NCBI GenBank assembly: GCA_027623815.1
Contig: JAQBUV010000024.1
Coordinates: forward strand, 1 to 32,001
DNA from: Casp-Chloro-G3 sp002816715
GTDB taxonomy: Bacteria > Chloroflexota > Dehalococcoidia > Lucifugimonadales > UBA3495
DNA: 32,001 bases
Reading direction: 5' to 3'
The translations under genes were made by a program, and so were the position numbers. Under the pieces are notes generated by a model. The model was not told the origin of the DNA, made no database searches, and saw nothing but the letters and a program-made list of their open reading frames with translations. Positions 15,673 to 22,834 of the stretch are shown in pieces (the stretch's first letter is position 1; each line of letters starts with the position of its first letter).

Positions 15673-15873
15673 TTAGGGTGATTCAGCTTGCTTGGGCGGA
15701 CAGGGAAGGTCAGCATAGGAGCAGAAGACGCAGCAGTCTCCCTCCTTGGGCCTCAAGACAGATTGACAGTTAGCGCATTGATAGAAAAATTGGCAGGCGT
15801 CGGTGGGCATTTCTACGTCTTGAGCAGCGCCACAATTCGGGCAGGTCAGGTTGGTCTTGGTAGTGTATTCCAT
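15673..15873 (-). CDS. GDCCVxC-motif small Cys-rich protein
   Basis: This is a 66-residue soluble protein with nine cysteines: C11-xx-C14, C27, C33-xx-C36, the signature G45-D-C-C-V-F-C51, and C58 in LPCPP. It matches a family named for its GDCCVxC motif, known to include both cysteine and selenocysteine members; here the motif has cysteine. Function is unproven, but such proteins occur with mercury and other metal-resistance genes, and the CPNCG / CANC pairs look like a zinc ribbon. I chose the ATG at 15873 because GAGGGGGA lies upstream; an open extension to 16014 is antisense-like and overlaps the neighbour. It is 26 bp downstream of the MerT-like gene and 32 bp upstream of copA. Confidence 0.85.
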   Translation of the reverse strand: MEYTTKTNLTCPNCGAAQDVEMPTDACQFFYQCANCQSVLRPKEGDCCVFCSYADLPCPPKQAESP

Positions 15874-15899
15874 TTTAATCCCCCTCGCGTTGGTTGAAA

Positions 15900-16235
15900 C
15901 TAAAGAGGTGTGCCTCCTAAAAATCCGGCAAATCTCAGGCCCCAGATCGTGCCAGCCAGCAATGTGGAAAGCACCAGGATTACACTCGACCTTTTCTTCC
16001 AGGTAGAACTCCATCGTTCACCGTTAGATAATTCCAGATACCAGCCCCGTCCCAGCACGAATACAGTCAAGGCCAGAAAGGGCCAGGTGAGTACCTGCAA
16101 CGCAGGCACCAGGGCCAAGCTGCCTTCTCCTGCTCCAAGGAAACCCAGCAGGCCCGGCACAATTCATCACCACGGCAGCGGAAGAACTCCAGCCAGTAGG
16201 CTTTGCAGGGGCCTTTCTACGTGAAATATTTTCAT
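15900..16235 (-). CDS. MerT-like membrane protein, candidate double-selenocysteine (UGA-UGA) protein
   Basis: Read from ATG 16235 with two in-frame TGA codons translated, this is a 111-residue protein with three predicted membrane helices (about 10-34, 38-60, 85-105). MerT carries metal ions (classically Hg2+) across the inner membrane. Its first helix holds a vicinal Cys-Cys followed by a GPL..LG-type stretch. Here LPLPW is followed by TGA-TGA (16169-16164) and IVPGLLGFLGAG, then a VPALQVLTWPFLALTVFVLGRGWY helix, which fits MerT. The frame is otherwise uninterrupted on both sides. A hairpin 17 nt after the second TGA has bacterial SECIS geometry. Positions 23-24 are therefore proposed as Sec-Sec. 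The alternatives are a pseudogene or an 86-residue product from GTG 16160, which would lose the conserved pair. TGAGGT precedes the ATG. It is the second gene of the csoR operon. Family call moderately firm; recoding is inference. Confidence 0.68.
16129..16152 (-). promoter_or_regulatory. SECIS-like hairpin inside the MerT-like gene
   Basis: On the minus strand CCTGCT (16152-16147) pairs perfectly with AGCAGG (16134-16129) around a 12-base loop beginning GGG. The loop starts 17 nt after the second TGA and 20 after the first. Bacterial SECIS elements lie just downstream of the UGA within the coding region, with a small apical loop that has G in its first two positions, and this one fits. The GC-rich context means such a hairpin could arise by chance. 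Confidence 0.5.
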
Positions 16236-16268
16236 TAGATTTGTTTTACCTCAACCTGCTCTAATTGG

Positions 16269-16535
16269 TCACTTATTCGCCAGGATATACAGGTCTTTAA
16301 GCTCGGCAATAATCTCCTGCTCCCGGCCTCCCTTGATACCCTCAACTGCGCACGACTGGAGGTGGCCTTCCAGCAAGACGCCCTCCATTTTTTCAATGGC
16401 CCGGCGCACCGCGTAGGTCTGCTTCAGGATGTCCACGCAGTATTTGTCCTCTTCCAGCATCTTGCGGACGCCCGACAGGTGCCCTTCTATGTAGTTCAGC
16501 CGCTTCAGGGCGGCGGATTTGGCGTCAGAAGCCAT
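16269..16535 (-). CDS. csoR: CsoR-type copper-sensing repressor
   Basis: This is an 88-residue all-helical DUF156/CsoR-family regulator. Numbered from the ATG at 16535, the Cu(I)-binding triad is C33 (KYCVDILKQ), H58 and C62 (GHLQSC), with the 25- and 4-residue spacing of known CsoR proteins. ALKRLNYIEGHLSGVRKMLEEDKYC is the typical first helix. Apo-CsoR binds a GC-rich pseudopalindrome and releases it on binding Cu(I). Exactly such a site (16557-16569) lies upstream. The ATG at 16535 has AAGGGGATAAC before it; a longer frame to 16556 would overlap the operator and lacks a ribosome site. It heads a five-gene metal-resistance operon, so it probably represses all five genes including itself. 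Confidence 0.93.
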   Translation of the reverse strand: MASDAKSAALKRLNYIEGHLSGVRKMLEEDKYCVDILKQTYAVRRAIEKMEGVLLEGHLQSCAVEGIKGGREQEIIAELKDLYILANK

Positions 16536-16556
16536 GTTATCCCCTTTAATACCCAT

Positions 16557-16569
16557 ACCCCCTGGGGGT
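16557..16569. promoter_or_regulatory. CsoR operator
   Basis: ACCCCCTGGGGGT is a perfect 13-bp palindrome of the type bound by CsoR. It lies 21 bp upstream of the csoR start codon and just downstream of the predicted transcription start, so bound CsoR would block the operon. Confidence 0.8.
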
Positions 16570-16581
16570 GGGTTTTATATA

Positions 16582-16610
16582 AGTTTATTCCCAGATTGGC
16601 ATTCCGTCAA
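16582..16610 (-). promoter_or_regulatory. Promoter of the csoR metal-resistance operon
   Basis: On the minus strand TTGACG (16610-16605) and TAAACT (16587-16582) are separated by 17 bp (five and four of six consensus bases). The expected start near 16575 puts the CsoR palindrome at about +6 to +18. A TATATA a few bases further on is an alternative -10. Nothing else is seen in 16611-16835. Confidence 0.6.
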
Positions 16611-16835
16611 CCGGGCGGCGGGGTGGTGGTGTATATATATGGCAGTATGAAAAGGGTACAAGGCCGCACTTGAGTGTCTGGCCCTGAGCAGAGTGGCGTA
16701 CCTGTCTTGAAACCATATAGGGTGTGCCTGCTAGTTACCTTGACATATGCCTAGCGTGGTAGCAGGATTACGGGTAACTCTTCCGGTCAAGGAATTGTTG
16801 AATGTATCGGAAATATCTAAGGAGAACATTTCTGG

Positions 16836-18176
16836 ATGTTGAACCTCAAGCCTAGCACATTAGCCGTCGGCGGCCATAGCGTCCACTACGCGTGGGTAAT
16901 TGTGGTCGTGGCGGCCATCATGCGGCTGAGCACTTCCGGGTTCAGGTCGTCGGCCAGCATTTTGGTGCCTCGAATAGTGGACACCTTCGGTTGGAGCTAC
17001 GGCCTGGTCGGCATTGGCTTCTCTTTGCAATGGATTGTGTCCGGTCTGTTTGGGCCTTCGGCGGGCTGGTTGGGCGACCGTTACGGCGTCCGCATGACCA
17101 TGCTGTTGGGCGGATTCCTCTTCATCGCCGGCATGGTGTTGACCGGCACCATGACCGAACTGTGGCAGTTCTACCTGTTCTTCGGAGTTGTAGTCAGCCT
17201 CGCTATGGCCATCTTCCAGGTGCCGCTGACGGTGGCGGTTACGCTCTGGTTCCGAAAGCGTCTTGGTGTCGGCATGGGAGTGTTGCAGTCGTCCCAAGGG
17301 CTGGGGCCATTGGTCGCGGTTCCAATCATGGTTCTGATCTTTCAGGAGTGGGGACTGCGGGCGGCGTTTATCATCCCAGGCATCGGCGGCGGTCTGCTGC
17401 TGCTGATCCTGATACCCCTTTTCTTCAATGAGCCTGCCGATGTGGGAATACGGCCTTTGGGCGCGGAAGACGACGAGCCAATCCGAAAGTCGCAGAAGGG
17501 TGAAATCGCCAAGGTTAGGACCAATACCTTTCTGAAGCAAGCGCAAAAAACTCCCGCCTTTTGGAATCTGATTGGAATTCACTTTTGGGGGTGCGCGGGT
17601 CACGCCATTATCCTGGTCTACCTGGTGGCGATGGCTGAAGAGCGGGGTGTCTCGCCAGCGCTGGCGGCGGGCGCGTTTGTCCTCCTATCGGTGATGAGCA
17701 CCGTCACCAGATTTGGGGTTCCCATTGTGGCGGATAACATCGGCAGCAAATGGGTGATGGCCGCCTGCTTCTTCCTGCAGGTAACTCCGGTGTTTATCCT
17801 CTTCTTTGCCCAAGACGCCTGGATGTTCTACCTGTTTGCCGTGTTGTTCGGCATTGGGTTTGGCGGCGAGATGAGCGCCTTCCCCATCATCAACCGGCAA
17901 TACTACGGCAGCGCGCCCATTGGCACCACCTACGGCTGGCAGATGATGGGCGCGGGCGTCGGCATGGCCGCCGGGGCAATGCTGGGCGGTCTGCTGCGGG
18001 ACTGGACCGGCTCGTTCACCGCGACGATGGCGCTATCAATAGTCATGAGCGGCGTGGGTGTAGCGTCGATTCTCTTGTTGCCCAACACCCATCGCCATCA
18101 ATTGCCGGACTGGGAGGACGCCTTGCCCGAGGAGATGCGTACCGTCCCTTATCCCGTTCATTCGCATGGGGATTAG
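16836..18176 (+). CDS. MFS transporter (monocarboxylate / oxalate-formate type)
   Basis: This is a 446-residue polytopic protein with about 12 hydrophobic helices. The start HYAWVIVVVAAIMRLSTSGFRSSASILVPRIVDTFGWS and the loop 2-3 motif GWLGDRYGVRMT (about 78-89) are typical of the major facilitator superfamily and its monocarboxylate-carrier-like branch. The central cytoplasmic loop lies at about 207-235. The substrate is probably an organic acid, by family only. AAGGAG precedes the ATG at a slightly long spacing. It is divergent from the metal operon. A dihydropyrimidinase-like gene follows on the same strand after a dispersed repeat, so uptake of a substrate for that enzyme is possible. Confidence 0.92.
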   Translation: MLNLKPSTLAVGGHSVHYAWVIVVVAAIMRLSTSGFRSSASILVPRIVDTFGWSYGLVGIGFSLQWIVSGLFGPSAGWLGDRYGVRMTMLLGGFLFIAGMVLTGTMTELWQFYLFFGVVVSLAMAIFQVPLTVAVTLWFRKRLGVGMGVLQSSQGLGPLVAVPIMVLIFQEWGLRAAFIIPGIGGGLLLLILIPLFFNEPADVGIRPLGAEDDEPIRKSQKGEIAKVRTNTFLKQAQKTPAFWNLIGIHFWGCAGHAIILVYLVAMAEERGVSPALAAGAFVLLSVMSTVTRFGVPIVADNIGSKWVMAACFFLQVTPVFILFFAQDAWMFYLFAVLFGIGFGGEMSAFPIINRQYYGSAPIGTTYGWQMMGAGVGMAAGAMLGGLLRDWTGSFTATMALSIVMSGVGVASILLLPNTHRHQLPDWEDALPEEMRTVPYPVHSHGD

Positions 18177-18252
18177 GCTTCATTCTTGCACCACAACTGA
18201 CCCCCTTTTAGCTGAGGCATAATGTACGATGCTTTTGCAGGGCCTGGCAACA

Positions 18253-18339
18253 ACCCCTTCTCCCTTGATGGGAGAAGGCTGGGATGAGGGTGAAAACCCC
18301 TCACCTTAGTCCTCTCCCACACGGGGAGAGGATACCGTT
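18253..18339 (-). repeat. Triple-hairpin dispersed repeat, copy C (inverted)
   Basis: Same unit as at 5193, 9872 and 30293 but on the other strand. Stems are CTTCTCCC / GGGAGAAG, GAGGGTG / CCCCTC and CCTCTCCC / GGGGAGAGG. It fills much of the 285-bp gap between two co-directional genes; nothing else is seen there except AAAGAGGAGG before the next start. Confidence 0.85.
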
Positions 18340-18461
18340 CAGCAAATCTGTTGACTGCATCAAGGGTCTGGGGATAGAGCAGGAGTGACCGGCCCCGATT
18401 GGTCGGGCCAGGTCAGAGCTAGGGTCTCTCACATCTATTAGAACAAAGAGGAGGGTATAAG

Positions 18462-19886
18462 ATGTTTGATCTGTTAATTCGCAATGGACAGGTGGTCACT
18501 CCCTGGGGCGTCGGCGATTGGGACGTAGCAATCCAGGGCGAGAAAATCGTGGCGGTGGCCGCCGCCAACACCCTGACCGAAGAGGTTGGCCGGGTTATTG
18601 ACGCCACCGGCAAGGTGGTGGTTCCCGGCGGCATTGAACCCCACGCGCACATCGCCGCACCCATCATGGGGCCGGGCAACCTGCGCACCGCCCCGCCGGA
18701 GCAGGTCAGCCGCGCCGCCCTCTTTGGCGGCACCACCACGTTGATGGACTTCGCGATCCAGTATCCGGGCATCGACATTAACGCCGCGATCCAGGAGCGC
18801 ACCGATGTCTGGCAGGGCAAGTCCTACGCCGACTACGCTCACCACCTGATGCTGCTGGGCGAGGTTCCGCCGCCAATTCTGGAATCGCTCCATGAGCACA
18901 TCGAGGACGGTTTCGCCAGCGTCAAGATTTTCACCACCAATATCCGTCCGCCGGAGATGTCGGGAGAGCCGCGCATGGTCAAAATGGGCCACCTCCACGA
19001 CCTGATGGAGCAGATTCAACGCCACGACGCGATGCTGATGGTGCATTCCGAGGACGACGATATGGTGCAGCACATGTACCGGAAGCTGGCCCGGGAGGAG
19101 CGCACCGAGTGGTGGAACATGCACCTGGTGCACAGCAACGAGTCGGAGGACGTGTCTTTTCGCAGGGTGATTCGAGTCGCTGAGTGGACTGGCTCGCCGG
19201 TCTACTTCGTGCACGTTAGCGCCCAGCAGGGCATCAACGCCATCGGCGAGGCGCGGGCCAAGGGACAGCCGGTGTACGGTGAGACGCTGCACAACTACTG
19301 TTGCTTCAGCGCCGAAAACTACAAAGAAGAGAACGGCATGAAGTACCATACCTACCCGTCGCTGAAATCCGAGGATGACCGGCAGGCATTGTGGAAAGGC
19401 ATCGCTCAGGGCGGACTGCACACCATGGCCACCGACGAGTATTGCACGTCGTGGGAGTTGAAGATTCAGGGCCGGACGATCAGCGATGTAACCGGCGGCC
19501 ACAACGGGGCCGAGACCCGCGTTGGCGTGACCTACAGCGAGGGCGTGTCCCGGCTGGGGATGTCTTTGCAGCGGTTCGTCGATGTGACCTCGGCCAACGC
19601 TGCCAAGATTATGGGCCTGTATCCGCGCAAGGGGGCCATCGCTCCGGGCAGCGACGCCGACATTGTGCTGATCGACCCCAGCATCCAGCGTCCCCTGACC
19701 ATGAACGACTTCCACATCACCGATTACAGCATCTGGGAGGGTTTTCCGGCGGCGGGCTGGCCGGTGATGACCATTATGCGGGGGCAGGTGGCGGTGGAGA
19801 ACGGCGAGCTAAAAGCGTCGCTGGGCGATGGCAAGTTCCTGCGCCGCAAGGTAAACCCGGAGGTGACGAATAGGCCAGCGTGCTAG
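18462..19886 (+). CDS. Dihydropyrimidinase / hydantoinase-type amidohydrolase
   Basis: This is a 474-residue cytoplasmic amidohydrolase that opens cyclic amides (dihydropyrimidines or hydantoins) using a binuclear metal centre. Candidate metal ligands are H61 and H63 in GGIEPHAHI, the carbamylated lysine K155 in FASVKIF, H195 in MVHSEDD, H251 in YFVHVSA, and D325 in ATDEYCT. The C-terminal GAIAPGSDADIVLIDP returns to the small beta domain. The length is normal (about 460-480). In most dihydropyrimidinases the D325 region reads SDHCP, so ATDEYCT is a variant and the substrate may differ. AGGAGG precedes the ATG. The GIY-YIG frame overlaps or abuts its 3' end. Upstream is an MFS carrier that could import the substrate, by inference. 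Confidence 0.9.
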   Translation: MFDLLIRNGQVVTPWGVGDWDVAIQGEKIVAVAAANTLTEEVGRVIDATGKVVVPGGIEPHAHIAAPIMGPGNLRTAPPEQVSRAALFGGTTTLMDFAIQYPGIDINAAIQERTDVWQGKSYADYAHHLMLLGEVPPPILESLHEHIEDGFASVKIFTTNIRPPEMSGEPRMVKMGHLHDLMEQIQRHDAMLMVHSEDDDMVQHMYRKLAREERTEWWNMHLVHSNESEDVSFRRVIRVAEWTGSPVYFVHVSAQQGINAIGEARAKGQPVYGETLHNYCCFSAENYKEENGMKYHTYPSLKSEDDRQALWKGIAQGGLHTMATDEYCTSWELKIQGRTISDVTGGHNGAETRVGVTYSEGVSRLGMSLQRFVDVTSANAAKIMGLYPRKGAIAPGSDADIVLIDPSIQRPLTMNDFHITDYSIWEGFPAAGWPVMTIMRGQVAVENGELKASLGDGKFLRRKVNPEVTNRPAC

Positions 19887-19915
19887 AGGGGGCCTCCAGC
19901 GAGATTCGCGTAGAG

Positions 19916-20320
19916 ATGACTATGTCGGTAAGCAATCAATTCGAGAAGGTCATTGCTAAAATGCCGGTGTTGTTCAATGCTCTTCGGAGGAGTTCGCTCC
20001 TCAGCAGGGACAATCTCGGTGCACTCCCCAAGAGAGGCGTCTATGTCTTTTACGAGAACTATGTGCCTCTATACGTAGGGAGGTCTAACCGCTTGAGACG
20101 ACGTCTGATTGAGCATAGTAGACCAAGTTCCTTGCACAATTCTGCCACTTTCGCATTTATTCTGGCGGTGGAAGAGGCGGAGAAACAAGGAATCGACTGT
20201 CGCTCGCAGAAAAGAGATGTTCTACAAGTCGAACCTGCGTTCGAAGACATTTACTCAAGGGCCAAGACTCGGGTAAGCGATATGAAGATAAAGATTACCG
20301 AAGTGAATGACCCCATCTAG
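19916..20320 (+). CDS. GIY-YIG domain protein
   Basis: This is a small protein (134 residues from the ATG at 19916). The core RGVYVFYENYVPLYVGRSNRLRRRLIEH is the GIY-YIG nuclease module: GVY, then YVG eleven residues later, then the conserved arginine in the following helix. The later EPAFEDIYSRAK segment could hold the metal-binding glutamate, but this is not certain. Standalone GIY-YIG proteins of this size are poorly understood and may act in DNA repair or as phage or mobile-element nucleases. The start is uncertain: a GTG at 19880 overlaps the amidohydrolase gene by 7 bp, and ATGs at 19916 and 19922 have weak ribosome sites. Its base composition is more AT-rich than the amidohydrolase, suggesting acquisition. 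Confidence 0.75.
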   Translation: MTMSVSNQFEKVIAKMPVLFNALRRSSLLSRDNLGALPKRGVYVFYENYVPLYVGRSNRLRRRLIEHSRPSSLHNSATFAFILAVEEAEKQGIDCRSQKRDVLQVEPAFEDIYSRAKTRVSDMKIKITEVNDPI

Positions 20321-20437
20321 CAAACAGTGTTTGAGGTGTATGTAGCTCTAAAATTGAATACGCCATACAATAGTTTTGAAAATCATTGAGATAATTATCA
20401 AACCGGCGACGTATTAGAATCCTTGGAGAACAAGGCT

Positions 20438-20470
20438 GGCCGGGGCAGGTAAAATCCCTCACCCCCGGCC
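20438..20470. terminator. GC-rich hairpin, possible terminator
   Basis: GGCCGGGG (20438-20445) pairs with CCCCGGCC (20463-20470) around a 17-base loop. It lies about 120 bp after the GIY-YIG gene. There is no T-run after it, so it may be a pause or Rho-dependent structure instead. Otherwise I see little in 20321-20600. Confidence 0.35.
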
Positions 20471-20600
20471 ATTCATCTATACTGGCCTTCGTGATTCTGA
20501 CCATTGCCTCCCGCGTCATTCCGGGCATCGTCCGCACCCCTGCGCCGCGCCAACATTTATGCCTACCCCCAACGGAATTGGAGCGACTACGGCAAGCGCA

Positions 20601-20620
20601 GGTAGTATATACTAGCTACC
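20601..20620. promoter_or_regulatory. Palindrome upstream of the second MFS gene
   Basis: GGTAG (20601-20605) and CTACC (20616-20620) flank a TATATACTAG core, and TAGTATATACTA inside it is itself a perfect 12-bp palindrome. It lies about 45-65 bp before the ATG at 20665 and could be a repressor operator; no regulator gene is adjacent. Confidence 0.4.
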
Positions 20621-20664
20621 GTATTCCACCGGCGAAGGGGGTTCTAGCCGTCACTTCGTGGGTG

Positions 20665-22044
20665 ATGGTGACTGCATTGGCTGAGCCTACTGAAAATCCC
20701 AAATTAAAGGATCCACCCAAGATATTTTACGGCTGGTGGATCGTGGCCATCAGCGTAGTTGCCGACGGCCTGAAGCATGGCAGCTTCAACCGGGGCTTCA
20801 CCATCTATGTCAATCCTATTCGGAATGAACTGGGCCTCGGCGTAGCAGCCATCGCGTTGGCCGACATGTTGGGCCGGCTATTGGGAGGATTTCAAGGGCC
20901 GCTAGTCGGTTACCTCACCGACCGCTGGGGCCCCCGAGTTATGCTGGCTTTTGGCGCGATTATGTCGGGCCTGGGGTTTATCCTGCTGACCTTCACCCAT
21001 AATTACGCCTTTTTCCTGTTCGTTTTCGTGGGGTTTCTCTCCCTGGGATTCAGGTCTGGCTACAACAATGCCTCCATAGCCGCGGTTAACCAGTGGTTCC
21101 GTCGCAAGCGAAGTCTGGCAATGTCCATAGTCTCCGTCGGTAATGGCCTGGGCGGGGCATTCGCTCCCCTGGTGGCTTTGCTGGTGATCACGGTGGGTTG
21201 GCGCCCGGCTGTTTTCATATCGGGCGTAATCATAATCGCGGTAATCGGCCCTCTGTCTCTGCTAATGCGAGGTGCTCCAGAGAGCATGGGCCTGCTGCCT
21301 GACGGCGACAAACCCGAGCAATCTGATTCCGCAGAGAGCCAGCCCGGTTCCGCCGTTGACCCAGCCCGGGTCAGGCGGGTTTACCGCGACATGGACTTCA
21401 CCGCAAAAGAGGCCATGCGAACCCCAACCTACTGGCTTATTGTTCTGGCGGTAGGACTACGGAACACGGTCCATTCGGGTATATCCTTCCTGTTAGCCCC
21501 GGTTATGGTTTGGTTTTTGCAAGGCGGTGGCCGGGATGAGAAAGAGAGCCTGCTGATCGCCTCCTTCTTCGTGATGGCTCTGGCTTTTAGCTCCATTATA
21601 TTTAATCCCAGCGTGGGATGGCTGGGGGATAAGGTATCCAAACAGAGGCTAAGCGCGGTTTGTATGATCTCGGGCGCTTTGGCTCTGCTGACATTGTTGA
21701 ACCATAGCGGAAACCTGTGGCAGCTTTTCTTGTTCGCTGTTCTGCTGGCCTTGTCGGAGAGTGCCAACCCACTGGCCTGGGCCATCATGGGCGACGCCTT
21801 TGGCCGGCGGAGTTTCGCCACGATACGGGGCTGGCAGCACCTTCCCGACCAGCTGATGTCGATGAGCACGCCGGTGTGGATGGGGATAATTTTCGACCGA
21901 ACAGAGAGCTATTTTTGGGCGTTGGTGCCCTTGGTCATAATTTACCTGCTGGCTTCTGTAGGGTACTGGATCATTCCCCGTCCCCGGCTGCCGGAGCGGC
22001 TGCGCGTAAGGGAAGAGGCCAGAGCAGCGGTGGTGCCTCAGTAG
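20665..22044 (+). CDS. MFS transporter
   Basis: This is a 459-residue polytopic membrane protein of the major facilitator superfamily. I chose the ATG at 20665 (MVTALAEPTENPKLKDPPKIFYGWWIVAI), since the amphipathic start followed directly by the first helix fits MFS proteins; the frame is open to 20491, but that extension is Arg/Pro-rich and unlike a transporter. The loop motif GPLVGYLTDRWGPRVML lies between helices 2 and 3, and a hydrophilic central loop (PDGDKPEQSDSAESQPGSAVDPARVRRVYRDM) separates the two halves. It belongs to the same monocarboxylate-carrier-like branch as the 16836 gene but is clearly divergent from it. The ribosome site is weak. The substrate is unknown; an organic anion is likely by family. 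Confidence 0.9.
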   Translation: MVTALAEPTENPKLKDPPKIFYGWWIVAISVVADGLKHGSFNRGFTIYVNPIRNELGLGVAAIALADMLGRLLGGFQGPLVGYLTDRWGPRVMLAFGAIMSGLGFILLTFTHNYAFFLFVFVGFLSLGFRSGYNNASIAAVNQWFRRKRSLAMSIVSVGNGLGGAFAPLVALLVITVGWRPAVFISGVIIIAVIGPLSLLMRGAPESMGLLPDGDKPEQSDSAESQPGSAVDPARVRRVYRDMDFTAKEAMRTPTYWLIVLAVGLRNTVHSGISFLLAPVMVWFLQGGGRDEKESLLIASFFVMALAFSSIIFNPSVGWLGDKVSKQRLSAVCMISGALALLTLLNHSGNLWQLFLFAVLLALSESANPLAWAIMGDAFGRRSFATIRGWQHLPDQLMSMSTPVWMGIIFDRTESYFWALVPLVIIYLLASVGYWIIPRPRLPERLRVREEARAAVVPQ

Positions 22045-22152
22045 CCGATGCGACCGGCTGCGGTGATACAGGCGATGTAGAAATGTAGTGCGGTTACCTT
22101 AACAAAACAATGGCGTATAATGGGGTAATCATCTCCCCAGCAAGGTTGCGGC

Positions 22153-22722
22153 ATGACTCAGCAAAAGCCCAAACCCAAACCCAAGATTAAATTCACCGTC
22201 GCGGATTATATGACCACGCCAGAAGACAGGCGTTATCAGCTTCTGGACGGAGAGATGATTTTGGCTCCAGCGCCTACCGACAAACACCAGGCAATTTTGG
22301 GAGACCTCTTTGTTACTTTATATCAGTTCGTAGTCCAAAACGATCTGGGCTTAGTGCGGGTGGCTCCCTACGACGTGGTGTTGTCCAACTACGATGTGTT
22401 GCAACCGGACATTCTCTTTGTTTCAAACGAACGTAGAGGTATTATCACCGAGGCCAATATTCAAGGCGCTCCCGACCTGGTGGTGGAGATTTTATCGCCT
22501 TCTACCCAGCAGTATGACCGGGGTTACAAGCAGACCCTCTACGCCCGGCACGGGGTGAGGGAGTACTGGATTGTCGATCCCGCCTCAGAAACTGTAGAGG
22601 TTTTGACTGAGAGTGATGGGGGCCTGACCTTGGCGGCTACTTATGGGTTAACCGATGCGCTGGTATCGCCGCTGTTGCCAGGCTTGTCGATGGACTTGGG
22701 CCAGATTTTTGCGGCCAGCTAA
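22153..22722 (+). CDS. Uma2 family endonuclease-like protein (DUF820)
   Basis: This is a 189-residue protein of the Uma2/DUF820 family, which has a PD-(D/E)XK nuclease fold and is expanded in Cyanobacteria and Chloroflexota. Residues consistent with the fold are E34 in LLDGEMI, D86 in LQPDILFV, E112 in LVVEILSPST, and K126 in the helix DRGYKQTLYARHGVREYWIVDP. The N-terminus carries a KPKPKPKIK tract encoded by a short A/C-rich tandem repeat. The biological role is unknown. The ATG at 22153 has only a weak ribosome site (AAGGTTG). It is convergent with the solute-binding lipoprotein gene, with a strong terminator in between. Confidence 0.9.
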   Translation: MTQQKPKPKPKIKFTVADYMTTPEDRRYQLLDGEMILAPAPTDKHQAILGDLFVTLYQFVVQNDLGLVRVAPYDVVLSNYDVLQPDILFVSNERRGIITEANIQGAPDLVVEILSPSTQQYDRGYKQTLYARHGVREYWIVDPASETVEVLTESDGGLTLAATYGLTDALVSPLLPGLSMDLGQIFAAS

Positions 22723-22777
22723 CCCCTCCTTCTTCGCCAACGCCGACTGGGCGGAAGCCATTCTCGATCAATTCAAA

Positions 22778-22813
22778 AGCAGTGAGGGCACGGCATGTTG
22801 TGCCCCCACTGCT
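22778..22813. terminator. Bidirectional intrinsic terminator
   Basis: AGCAGTGAGGGCAC (22778-22791) and GTGCCCCCACTGCT (22800-22813) form a 14-bp stem with an 8-base loop. Its single mismatch is a G-U wobble in the minus-strand RNA, where TTTT follows. It ends the minus-strand lipoprotein transcript and probably the convergent Uma2 transcript as well. Confidence 0.85.
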
Positions 22814-22834
22814 AAAACACGCGCAGAATTAGTG

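Noticed and set aside
15900..16160. The MerT-like gene as a simple 86-residue protein starting at GTG 16160.
   Set aside because: It would begin in the middle of the first membrane helix and lose the conserved metal-binding pair. The upstream ATG frame with its own ribosome-like site joins it exactly in phase.
15900..16235. Genome-wide reassignment of TGA (UGA read as Trp or Gly).
   Set aside because: Several other genes in the window end properly with TGA (for example the genes ending at 3102 and 3702), so UGA is a normal stop here.
20491..20664. Upstream extension of the second MFS gene.
   Set aside because: It is rich in Arg and Pro, contains no signal or helix and includes the palindrome at 20601, so it is more likely leader DNA.
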